Assembly (NCBI GenBank): GCA_959027945.1
Contig: CAUFRO010000005.1
Location: forward strand, 1-64,000
Length of the DNA: 64,000 nucleotides
Reading direction: 5' to 3'
Source of the DNA: an uncultured Collinsella sp.
Lineage (GTDB): Bacteria; Actinomycetota; Coriobacteriia; Coriobacteriales; Coriobacteriaceae
Shown: piece after piece, positions 41,897-50,700 of the stretch
Layout: each line of letters starts with the position of its first letter
How positions within the stretch are numbered: the stretch's first letter is position 1
Notes under the pieces: generated by a model
Told to the model about the DNA's origin: nothing
Seen by the model: only the letters and a program-made list of their open reading frames with translations
Databases searched by the model: none
Translations under genes and position numbers: made by a program

Positions 41897-42811
41897 CTAG
41901 TGATACAAACCCGGCTGGTAGTGATACTCATTGCTCACGTGCGGGCATAGCTGCCAAAAGGCGACGGCGCTCGCCGCGGCCACGTTGAGCGAATCGACCC
42001 CGTGCGCCATCGGAATGCGCACCGCGTGGTCACAGCCGGCAATGGTCTTGGCGCCCAAGCCGGCACCCTCGGTGCCCATAAAAATCGCCAAGCGATCAAT
42101 CTTCTGCAGTACAGGATCATCAAGCGAAACAGAGTCGTCCGTCAACGCCATAGCGGCACACGAAAAACCGGCGTCGTGCAACGCGCTCAGACCATCATGC
42201 GGCCACACACGAGCCTCGCTGCCAATGCGCGTCCACGGCACCTGAAACACGGTGCCCATGCTCACGCGGGCCGAGCGACGGTACAGCGGGTCGCAGCACG
42301 TCGGGCTGACCAAAATACCGTCAACGTTCAATGCGGCAGCCGAGCGGAAAATCGCGCCGACATTGGTGTGATCGACAATACCCTCAAGCACGCACACGCG
42401 CACCGGACGATCCCCCGCCACCTCGACGACGCCGCCCAAGAACTCATTAACCGGAATCTGACGCGGCCGACGGAACGCCGCGAGCGCGCCGCGCGTCACG
42501 TTAAAGCCCGTCAACTGCTCCATGAGCTCCATGGAGGCCACGAACACAGGAACCGGATCCGCGCCCTCGCGCACAACCAGGCGCTCAAAAAGCGGCATCA
42601 TCTGGTCGAGCCAACGTTCGCCCAAAAGAAAGCTCACCGGCTCATATCCGGCGCGAACCGCACGCTCGATAACCTTGGCGCTCTCGGCGATAAAGATGCC
42701 CTTTTGCGGCTCCAACACGCAGCGAAGCTCGCGCTCGGTCAGTCGCACATAGGCATCGAGCCGCTCGTCCTCGAGCGAATCAATTCGCAGAACCTCAACG
42801 GCATCAGTCAT
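41897..42811 (-). CDS. TrmH/SpoU-family RNA 2'-O-methyltransferase
   Basis: SPOUT-fold enzyme of 304 residues that methylates rRNA or tRNA. An N-terminal substrate-binding domain (about 20-110) precedes the SPOUT domain with EGIVDHTNVGAIFRSA, FMGTEGAGLG and the C-terminal knot IPMAHGVDSLNVAAASAVAFW. The start is taken as the ATG at 42811, although the purine-rich AAAGG lies rather far upstream (about 11 bases). The modified nucleotide cannot be assigned. Confidence 0.9.
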   Translation of the reverse strand: MTDAVEVLRIDSLEDERLDAYVRLTERELRCVLEPQKGIFIAESAKVIERAVRAGYEPVSFLLGERWLDQMMPLFERLVVREGADPVPVFVASMELMEQLTGFNVTRGALAAFRRPRQIPVNEFLGGVVEVAGDRPVRVCVLEGIVDHTNVGAIFRSAAALNVDGILVSPTCCDPLYRRSARVSMGTVFQVPWTRIGSEARVWPHDGLSALHDAGFSCAAMALTDDSVSLDDPVLQKIDRLAIFMGTEGAGLGAKTIAGCDHAVRIPMAHGVDSLNVAAASAVAFWQLCPHVSNEYHYQPGLYH

Positions 42812-42920
42812 AGCAGCCAGCCCGCACCTTTCTTTGCAGCACCTATACAAATATCGGGGCAACGCCATGCGCCGCCCCGTCATTCATTTCAACCCGATAA
42901 TACCGAAGGGATAATCGGTT

Positions 42921-43439
42921 TTACGCCTCGATGCGACGATACGTCACGAACTCATAATCGACGCCCTCGTCACCCTCACCGGCGGCAATCGTCGCGACCC
43001 CGCTACGCTGCGCAATCTCCCACGCAGGATCGGCTTCCAAATCGGGAAAGTACGTATCCACGACATGGACGCAGTGGTTATGCGTGACCTCGGCCTCGAC
43101 GCAATACGGCAAAAACTGCCGATAGACATCGCCGCCACCGATCACCCAGGCAACGGGCTCATCGGCAACCGCGGCGAGCGCCTCGTCGATACTATGCACC
43201 ACGTCGACGCCCTCGGGGGCAAAGCTCTCGTCGCGGGTGAGCACGATATTGCGGCGGTTCTTGAGCGGACGCCCGCCGGGAAAACTCAGCAGGTTCTTGC
43301 GCCCCATAATAACGGGGCAACCTTTGGTGCACGCCACAAAATGGCGCATGTCGGCGCGATTGGACACAACCATATCGCCCTCGCAGCCAATGCCCCAGTC
43401 TTCACACACAGCGACGATGGCAGAAAGCTTACACGTCAT
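42921..43439 (-). CDS. folA: dihydrofolate reductase
   Basis: Reduces dihydrofolate with NADPH, recycling folate used by ThyA. 172 residues from the ATG at 43439; AGGTGG precedes it at five bases, whereas the GTGs just after the thyA stop lack an SD. Motifs include AIVAVCEDWGIGCEG, VIMGRKNLLSFPGGRPLKNRRNIVLTR (written here in parts) and WVIGGGDVYRQFL. It follows thyA in a thyA-folA operon. Confidence 0.93.
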   Translation of the reverse strand: MTCKLSAIVAVCEDWGIGCEGDMVVSNRADMRHFVACTKGCPVIMGRKNLLSFPGGRPLKNRRNIVLTRDESFAPEGVDVVHSIDEALAAVADEPVAWVIGGGDVYRQFLPYCVEAEVTHNHCVHVVDTYFPDLEADPAWEIAQRSGVATIAAGEGDEGVDYEFVTYRRIEA

Positions 43440-43448
43440 GCCCACCAC

Positions 43449-44297
43449 CTACACCGCGATGGGAATGTTCTTGACCTGCGGGCCGTGCTCATAGCCCTCG
43501 ACGATCAGGTCATCAGTCGTAAACGCGTAAAAATCATGCACATCGGGGTTAAGCGTTACCTTGGGCGCCGCAAACTGCGGACGCTCGATAAGTTCGCGGA
43601 CGATATCGACGTGACGGTCGTAAATGTGAGCATCGGCGATCACGTGCAGCAGCTCGCCGGGAATCATATCGACCGACTGCGCAACCATCATCAGCAAGAT
43701 GGCGTACTGGCACACATTCCAGTTGTTCGCGGCCAAAATGTCCTGGCTGCGCTGGTTGAGAATCATGTTAAGTGTGGGCTTATCGTCCTGCGGACGCTGC
43801 GTGACGTTATAGGTCACGCTGTACGCGCACGGGTACAGGTGCATCTCGGACAGGTCGCTAAACACATAGGTGTTCGTCATAATGCGGCGGCTGTACGGCG
43901 TGTGCTTAAGATCGTACAGTACTCGGTCCATCTGGTCGAAATCGCCCTCGGCATAATGGCTCTTCTGGCCAATCTGGTACCCGTAGGCCTTGCCGATGGA
44001 GCCGGTCTCGTCGGCCCACTCATCCCAAATATGGCTGTTGAGGTCATGGACGTTATTGGACTTCTTTTGATAGATCCACAAAATCTCGTCCATCGCAGAC
44101 TTAAGCGCCGTGCGGCGCAGGGTGAGCGCAGGGAACTCCTCGCGCAGGTCGTAGCGCGCCGTAACGCCAAAGTTTTTAATGGTATAGGCAGGAGTGCCGT
44201 CCTCCCACACCGGACGGACCTTTTGGCCCTCGGTGGTGGTGCCATGGTCCAGAATGTCGCGGCACATGGATACAAACTGTTGATCAGCTTTGCTCAT
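43449..44297 (-). CDS. thyA: thymidylate synthase, B. subtilis/phi3T-like ThyA type
   Basis: Methylates dUMP to dTMP using methylenetetrahydrofolate. The start is the ATG at 44297 with SD GGAGGG, giving 282 residues; the longer frame upstream crosses the divergent promoter region and is rejected. The catalytic Cys lies in LYPCAYSVTY, and SRRIMTNTYVFSDL replaces the usual SRRxxxxxWNPxD. VWEDGTPAYT and the HIWDEWADETGSIGKAYGYQ block resemble the B. subtilis/phage phi3T-type enzyme more than E. coli ThyA. RSQDILAANNWNVCQYA and IYDRHVD are conserved. Confidence 0.93.
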   Translation of the reverse strand: MSKADQQFVSMCRDILDHGTTTEGQKVRPVWEDGTPAYTIKNFGVTARYDLREEFPALTLRRTALKSAMDEILWIYQKKSNNVHDLNSHIWDEWADETGSIGKAYGYQIGQKSHYAEGDFDQMDRVLYDLKHTPYSRRIMTNTYVFSDLSEMHLYPCAYSVTYNVTQRPQDDKPTLNMILNQRSQDILAANNWNVCQYAILLMMVAQSVDMIPGELLHVIADAHIYDRHVDIVRELIERPQFAAPKVTLNPDVHDFYAFTTDDLIVEGYEHGPQVKNIPIAV

Positions 44298-44383
44298 TGA
44301 CCCTCCTGTCAGTCGCCTACAAGCGAGATTCATTGTAGCCCAGGCGCACGCGGCCCCACAGCCCAAACATAAACCCTCATTTT

Positions 44384-44449
44384 CTGACATATGCCAGAAA
44401 TTCCTTGCGCAAATCCGCACGTTCGCTATTCTATTGTTGACATATGTCA
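44384..44449 (+). promoter_or_regulatory. promoter and paired operators of the DUF134-NifX gene
   Basis: TTGCGC (44405-44410), 16 bases, then TATTCT (44427-44432) form a promoter. A perfect 12-bp palindrome TGACATATGTCA (44438-44449) covers the expected transcription start, and a near copy TGACATATGCCA (44385-44396) lies just upstream of the -35. The layout is typical of autorepression by a dimeric regulator bound at two sites. The sites also lie in the intergenic region upstream of divergent thyA. Confidence 0.7.
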
Positions 44450-44463
44450 GATTTGGAGAGTGT

Positions 44464-45228
44464 ATGGCAGGAAGACGAGAAAAATTACGCCGCGTTGGGA
44501 TCATCCCCGAATACCGCGGCTTTACTCCCGACGGCCTTGCCAGTGGAGACGCCATCGACATGACGATCGACGAACTCGAGGTGCTGCGCCTGTGCGACCT
44601 GGAAGGCCTTAACCAAGAGGCAGTCGCACAGCAGATGGGCATCGCGCGCGCCACGGTGGCGGCTATTTGCAGCCGAGCACATCGTAAGGTGGCAAACGCG
44701 CTGGTCAACGGGCGAGCGCTCAGTATCGAGGGCGGCAATATCGCATACTCCCCCATCACCACGACAACGGCCGCATGGCCAGCAAAGGAGGTCAGCACCA
44801 TGAGGGTGGCAACGACGTACGACAACGGCAACATCTTTATGCACTTTGGCCGCAGCGAACAGTTCAAGATCTACGACATCCAGGATGGCAAGGTGCTCAA
44901 CGAGCAGGTCGTAGGCACCGGCGGCACCGGTCACGGCGCATTGGTGGGCCTGCTTACCAACGGTGGCGTTGACACGCTCATCTGCGGCGGTATCGGCGGA
45001 GGCGCCATCAACGCGCTCACCCAGGCCGGCATCACGGTCTATGCGGGCGCCCAGGGCAGCTGCGATGCCTGCGTCGAGGCCCTCATTGCCGGCACGCTCG
45101 CGCAGACCGGCGAGGCCACCTGCGGCTGCCATGTCCACGACCACGAGCACACCCATGAGCATGGCGAGTCCTGCGGCTGCCACGGCCATCACGACCACGA
45201 CGGACATGAGGGCTGCAGCTGCCACTAG
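44464..45228 (+). CDS. DUF134 regulator fused to a NifX-like domain and metal-binding tail
   Basis: 254 residues from the ATG at 44464 (SD GGAGAG). Residues 1-90 are DUF134: RRVGIIPEYRGFTP, then TIDELEVLRLCDLEGLNQ and the helix-turn-helix EAVAQQMGIARATVAAICSRAH (47-73). Residues 113-215 form a dinitrogenase iron-molybdenum cofactor (NifX/NifB-C) domain, with VATTYDNGNIFMHFGRSEQF and a Gly-rich ICGGIGGGAINAL. The last 35 residues are a Cys/His cluster with many CGCH and HDH repeats, a likely metal-binding tail. An internal SD and ATG could also release the NifX part alone. I infer a metal- or Fe-S-responsive autoregulator. No nitrogenase genes are present. Confidence 0.85.
   Translation: MAGRREKLRRVGIIPEYRGFTPDGLASGDAIDMTIDELEVLRLCDLEGLNQEAVAQQMGIARATVAAICSRAHRKVANALVNGRALSIEGGNIAYSPITTTTAAWPAKEVSTMRVATTYDNGNIFMHFGRSEQFKIYDIQDGKVLNEQVVGTGGTGHGALVGLLTNGGVDTLICGGIGGGAINALTQAGITVYAGAQGSCDACVEALIAGTLAQTGEATCGCHVHDHEHTHEHGESCGCHGHHDHDGHEGCSCH
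44784..44802 (+). promoter_or_regulatory. internal ribosome binding site within the DUF134-NifX gene
   Basis: AAAGGAGGT (44784-44792) followed after seven bases by ATG (44800) in the same frame, exactly at the start of the NifX-like domain (residue 113, MRVATTYD). It is the strongest SD in this gene and may give a separate short product of 142 residues. Confidence 0.65.
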
Positions 45229-45284
45229 CGGCAAGCACCTCGACGTCAACACGCTTCCGCGCGTGCGACAACCTGCGAACAAAC

Positions 45285-45324
45285 GGCGTAGGCCGCCTGG
45301 AGTACCATCCAGGCGGCCTACGCC
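45285..45324 (-). terminator. hairpin terminator after ffh
   Basis: A stem of at least 15 bp (CGTAGGCCGCCTGGA with TCCAGGCGGCCTACG) with a six-base loop, 20 bases past the ffh stop codon. The T run on the minus strand is poor (GTTTGTT). It also sits between convergent genes. Confidence 0.75.
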
Positions 45325-45344
45325 ATACACGACTCAACCAGTCG

Positions 45345-46820
45345 TTACTTCTTATTGCGCATCTGCGCTTCCATCTGGCGCAGCAGCTCCATATCGGACT
45401 TGGGGCCGCCCGTACCCAGGCCGCCCATGCCGCCCAGACCCATAGCGTCCAGGCCAGGGATATTGGGCATGCGCATCTTCTTGCCCTTCTTACCCTTTTT
45501 GCCCTTCTTGCCGCCGGCCTGCGCCTGATTGGCCATCGTGCGCATACGGCCCATCATCTTGTTCATCTCGCCCCACTGCTTCATAAGGCTGTTGACCTCG
45601 GTGGGGGTTACGCCGGCTCCCTTGGCAATACGGGCGCGGCGCTGGCCGTTGATGATGGAGGGACGCAGGCGCTCTTCCTTGGTCATCGACATGATGATGG
45701 CCTCGTTCTTATCGAAGATCCCCTCGTCCAGGTTGCCGCCCATCTGGTTGAGCGCACGCTGACCACCGGGGAGCATGCCCAGGATACCCTTCATGCCGCC
45801 CATCTTCTTGACGGCTTTCATCTGGTCGAGCATATCGTTCATGGTGAAGCCCTCGCGCAGCATACGCTCGGCAGCCTCAAGCTGCTCTGCATCGGCTGCC
45901 TCCTGGGCCTTCTCGATAATGCCGACGACGTCGCCCATGCCTAAGATGCGCTTGGCCATGCGATCGGGATAGAACGGCTCAAGCGAATCGGGTTTCTCGC
46001 CCATGCTCACAAACTTGATGGGCTTGCCGGTCACCTGGCGCACGGAAAGCGCGCCGCCGCCACGGGCATCGCCATCGAGCTTGGAGATAATCACGCCGTC
46101 AAAGTCGGTGCGCTCGGCAAACGTCGAGACCACGTTGACGATATCCTGGCCGGTCATGGCATCGACGACCATCAGCACCTGATCGGGCTTGACGGCCTTC
46201 TTGATATCCACGGCCTCCTGCATCATCTGCTCGTCGATCTGAAGACGACCGGCGGTATCGACGATGACTACATCGCGCAGGTGGTCGACTGCCTCCTGGA
46301 TGGCACCCTTGGCGATATCGACCGGGTGCTCGCCGTCGCCGCGGAAGACCGGCACGCCGATCTCTCCACCGAGTGTGGCCAGCTGGTCGGCAGCGGCGGG
46401 ACGGTAGACGTCGCACGCGGCGAGCAACGGCGAGCGGCCCTGCTTCTTGAGCTGGTAGGCCAGCTTTACGGCCGCCGTGGTCTTACCGGAGCCCTGCAGG
46501 CCCACGAGCATGATGACATTGGGAATGCGGTTGCTAAAGACGAGCTTGCTCTCGGTGGAGCCGAGCATCTCGGTGAGCTCGTCGAGCACGATCTTGACGA
46601 CGTTTTGCGCCGGCGACAGTGACTCCATGACCTCGGCGGTCATGCAGCGCTCCTTGGTCTTGGCGACGAACTCCTTGACGACCTTGAAGTTGACGTCGGC
46701 CTCGAGCAGCGCCATGCGAATGTCGCGCATGGCCGAGGTAATGTCGGCCTCGGTCAGCTTACCCTTGCCACGCAGGCGGTCAAATGTGTCGTTGAGGCGA
46801 TCGCTCAGGGAATCAAACAC
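45345..46820 (-). CDS. ffh: signal recognition particle GTPase Ffh (SRP54)
   Basis: Binds signal peptides and 4.5S RNA and docks with FtsY to target membrane proteins. 491 residues. The N and G domains have GLQGSGKTTAAVKLA, DVYRPAAADQL, DTAGRLQID and KLDGDARGGGALS. The M domain is Met-rich (MNDMLDQMKAVKKMGGMKGILGMLPG) and ends in a Lys/Gly/Met-rich tail. It follows ftsY by ten bases, so both SRP GTPases are in one operon. Confidence 0.97.
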   Translation of the reverse strand: MFDSLSDRLNDTFDRLRGKGKLTEADITSAMRDIRMALLEADVNFKVVKEFVAKTKERCMTAEVMESLSPAQNVVKIVLDELTEMLGSTESKLVFSNRIPNVIMLVGLQGSGKTTAAVKLAYQLKKQGRSPLLAACDVYRPAAADQLATLGGEIGVPVFRGDGEHPVDIAKGAIQEAVDHLRDVVIVDTAGRLQIDEQMMQEAVDIKKAVKPDQVLMVVDAMTGQDIVNVVSTFAERTDFDGVIISKLDGDARGGGALSVRQVTGKPIKFVSMGEKPDSLEPFYPDRMAKRILGMGDVVGIIEKAQEAADAEQLEAAERMLREGFTMNDMLDQMKAVKKMGGMKGILGMLPGGQRALNQMGGNLDEGIFDKNEAIIMSMTKEERLRPSIINGQRRARIAKGAGVTPTEVNSLMKQWGEMNKMMGRMRTMANQAQAGGKKGKKGKKGKKMRMPNIPGLDAMGLGGMGGLGTGGPKSDMELLRQMEAQMRNKK

Positions 46821-46830
46821 TGGTTACTCC

Positions 46831-47748
46831 TTAGTTGGACTCGCCCACCAGGGCGCGGCAGAAATCTTTGGCATTGAACTCCTGCAGGTCATCGACCTGC
46901 TCGCCCACGCCGATGCGCAGGATGGGAAGCTTGAGCTTCTCGGCCACGGCCATGGCGATACCGCCCTTTGCCGTGCCGTCGAGCTTTGTCATGATAATAC
47001 CGTCCAGACCCAGCGCCTCGTTAAACTCGAGCGCCTGGTTGAGGCCGTTTTGGCCCGTTGCGGCATCGATCACGAGCACGACATAGACGGGCATGGGGCC
47101 GGCGGCCATATTGGCGGCGCGCTTACGGGTCACATTGACCACCTTGGCAAGCTCGCGCATGAGCTCGGGGCTCGTGTGCAGACGACCGGCGGTATCGATG
47201 AGCACCAGGTCGCTGCCGCGCTTGTCGGCCTCGTCGAGCACGTCGTAGCAAACACTTGCCGGGTCGGAGCCGCGGTCGCGCTTGATGACGGGGACGCCAG
47301 CTCGCTGGCCCCACACATCGAGCTGCTCGATAGCTGCAGCGCGGAAGGTATCGGCCGAACCGATCACGACGTTCTTGCCGCGGGCGGCCATGGCGCTCGC
47401 GATCTTACCGACCGTCGTGGTCTTGCCGGCACCGTTAATGCCCACAAACAGCACGCAGCTCGGCGTATCGGAGAACGGATCGCGCTCGATGGGCACAAAG
47501 TGCTGCTCAAGCTGCTCGGCCAGGGCGCGACGGAGTTGCGGGGCGGTCTTGAGGTTCTTCTTAGCCGCGGCATCACGCAGGTCATCGGAGACCTTTATGG
47601 CGACCTCGGCGCCCATGTCACCCATGACGAGGGTGTCCTCAAGGTCCTCCCAAAAATCCTCGTCGACCTCGCCGCCAAAGTAGAAGACCTCGTTGAGGGC
47701 CTCGCGGCTGCGCTCAAGTCCGCGCGAGAGAGCATCGAAGAATCCCAT
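46831..47748 (-). CDS. ftsY: SRP receptor GTPase FtsY
   Basis: Membrane-associated receptor for the signal recognition particle. 305 residues, consisting almost only of the NG domain; the long acidic A domain of E. coli FtsY is absent, as in many Gram-positives. G motifs are GINGAGKTTTVGKIA, DTFRAAAIEQL, DTAGRLHT and KLDGTAKGG. Its ATG overlaps the smc stop codon. Confidence 0.97.
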   Translation of the reverse strand: MGFFDALSRGLERSREALNEVFYFGGEVDEDFWEDLEDTLVMGDMGAEVAIKVSDDLRDAAAKKNLKTAPQLRRALAEQLEQHFVPIERDPFSDTPSCVLFVGINGAGKTTTVGKIASAMAARGKNVVIGSADTFRAAAIEQLDVWGQRAGVPVIKRDRGSDPASVCYDVLDEADKRGSDLVLIDTAGRLHTSPELMRELAKVVNVTRKRAANMAAGPMPVYVVLVIDAATGQNGLNQALEFNEALGLDGIIMTKLDGTAKGGIAMAVAEKLKLPILRIGVGEQVDDLQEFNAKDFCRALVGESN

Positions 47749-50700
47749 TATGCATTCACGACCTTTCCGGTTTCGCGATCGAGTTTTTGCGAGACGACGC
47801 GACTGACGCCGTCGGCTTGCATCGAGACGCCATAGAGGACGTCAGCGTCCTCCATAGTACGGCGCTGATGCGAAATGACCAAGAGCTGCGTATCGGAACG
47901 CAACACATCGAGCGCGCCGATGAGCTTGGACAGGTTGGCGTCATCGAGTGCCGCCTCGACCTCGTCCAGCACATAGAACGGCACCGTGCGCGTGCGGTAC
48001 ACAGCAAAGAGGAGGGCGAGCGCCGTCAGGCTCTTCTCGCCGCCCGACATGAGCATCATCTTGGTGATGCGCTTGCCGCGCGGCTGCGCCACGACCTCGA
48101 TACCCGTCTCGGCAGGATGCTCGGGATCGGTCATCTCCAGATGAGCCTGGCCGCCCGGGAAGAGCATAGCGAAGATCTCGCGGAAGTTCGCGTCGACCTT
48201 CTCAAACGTCACCAGGAACGCCTTGCGCATCTTGCGATCAATGGCCACCGTGATCTTGGTGAGCGCCTTGCGTGCGCTCTCCAGATCGGCCAGCTGCTCC
48301 TCGATGTAGTCGGCGCGGCGCTTGAGCTGCTCGTACTCCTCCATGGCAACTTGGTTAACGGGACCAAGGTTGTTGATCTGGCGCACAAGCTGGTTGAGTT
48401 CGCGCTCGGCGGCATCGCGGTCCGTGGGCGCCGGAAGCATGAGCGCTTCCTCGAGCACCGTCGTGCCATCGGCGGTAATGGCCTTGATGGCAGCCTCGAC
48501 CTGCACCTCGAGCTTGCCACGCGCGACCTTGAACTCGTTTTGCGTCGCCGTGGCGGCATCAACCCGCTCCTTGGCACGGGAGACCTCGGCCTTGGCATCC
48601 TCGATGGTCTTCTTGAGCGAAGCGGAGTCCGCCTCCTCCAGAGAGGCCTGGTCACGCAGGCGCGCTGCCCAATCCGACGCGCGTTCCAACAGGGCAGAAT
48701 AGCGTTCGTGCATGGGATCGACGCGCAGGCGCAGCAGCTCGAGCGAGCGCGAAGCCTGGCGTGTTCCGCGGATACGACGGTCAATGCCCTCAAGACGATG
48801 CTCCAAGTCGGGCACACGGCCCTTCAGCGAACGCAGGCGTTCGCTCGTCTGGGCTAGGCGAACCTTGGCGTCGGCGAGCTTGCCGGCAGCCTCGGAATCG
48901 TCACGGCGAACGCGGTCGAGTTCGTCGTTAGCCTCGGCAATCTGCAAGCCCAGATCGCTTGCCTGCGCACGGGCCTCGTCACGCGAACGGGTGAGCTCGT
49001 CCACGCGCGGGCGCGCAGAGCGAACGGCCTCGGAGGCCTGCTCGCGGCGCTTGGAGATGCGCACGCGCTCGACCTCGGCATTGTTGGCGCTTTGCTCCAA
49101 GCGGCCGATCTCGGAGAGCAGCGAGCGGCGCTCGCCCTCAAGACGAGCGATCTCGCCGGCGGCATCGCCCTCGGCAGCACGCGCTTCCTCAACGGCCGCA
49201 TTGGCCTCGACGACCTGATCCGACACATGCTCAAACACGGCAGCCAGATCGGGCTCCAGGCCCTCCAGCTCGCGAATGCGACGCTTGCGCTCCAGAGCAC
49301 CCGAGGCCTCGCCGGCATCTAGCCCCACACGCACCAGGCCGCCACAGCTTACGCGGGCGCCATCGGGAGTCACGTAGGTCACACCGTCAACGACCGGCGC
49401 CGACAGCGCGGCAGCAAGATCGTCCACTACGTAATATCCGCCGAGCAACGCCTCGACGACGGGACCGTAGCCTGCGCGCACGGACAGACGATCAACCAGA
49501 CGGGTACCGGCAGCGCCCTCAGCGGCGGTAGAGCCGCTCACGCCGCGCGCCACCAGCAGCGCCTCGCCCGAAGCCTTCTTCTGGTCCAGAGCGGCACGAC
49601 CGGCACGCTCAAGCGCGGACGTATCGTCGAACAGCAGCGCATCGATATCGCCGGCGAGCAATTGCTCAACCAAGCCCTCAAGCTCGCGCGGGGCCTCGAG
49701 CACGTCGCCCAGACGACCCGAGACATCATCGCCCAGCGCACCCACCAGACGGCTCACCAGCGGCGAGCTGTCAGCCATGCGGGCATCGAGTTTCTTTTGG
49801 CTGGCAAGCTCCGAGCGCACCTCGGATAACTTGTTGCGCGCCTCACTCTCGCGGGCACGCAGGTCCTTCAGGGCCGCGCGTGCCGCCTCGGCGGCCTCAC
49901 GCGCATCGACCTGAGCCTGGCGCGCTTCCTCAAGAGCGCCCTCAAGCTCCTCGGCGCGGTCACGACGGCTCTCGAGCGAAGCCGTGACCTCCTCGAGCTG
50001 CTCGTCAATCTGCTCCAGACGCGAGGCATACATGTTGTCCTCGACCTCGGCGTTGGAAAGCGAATCCTTCACCTTGGCGAGCTCGAGCGCGGCGTTATCG
50101 GCCGCACGCTGCACATCGCGCTGTTCGCGCGTAAGCTGCGAAATCTGGTTGTCGAGCGCAACGCGACGCTCATGGAGCTCGGCGGCAGCAGGACCGGCGG
50201 CATCGACATCCTCCTGGGCCTGCATGTGCGCGCCAGTCACTTCCTCAAGCTGGGCGCGCGCATCCTCAAGCTCCTCGACAACACGACGACGCTGATGCTC
50301 GGAACTCGAGATCTGGCCACGCATGTCGGACAGGCGCGACACCATGTTGTGGCCCTTTTCCTCGAGCAGACGCATGTCGGAGTTAATGCGACCGACCACA
50401 TCTTGCATATGGCGACGCTGCTCGCCCAGGTCGCCCACAAACAGGCCCTTTTCCTCGAGCATGACCTGGAGCTTCTCGAGCTCGCGCTCCTTCTCGCCCA
50501 AGCGGTACTGCGCGAGCTCAAGCTCGGCGGCACCTTCCTTGGAGCGGCTCTCCAGATCGTTCCACTGCGACTGCAGCGACCGCAGCTCGTCGACGGCCAG
50601 CATCTGCGTAAGCTCGTTCGCGCGCGAGGACAGCTCTTTGTACTTGCGCGCGCGATCGACCTGACGCTCCAGCGGTCGCAGCTGACGGGCGATTTCCTTA

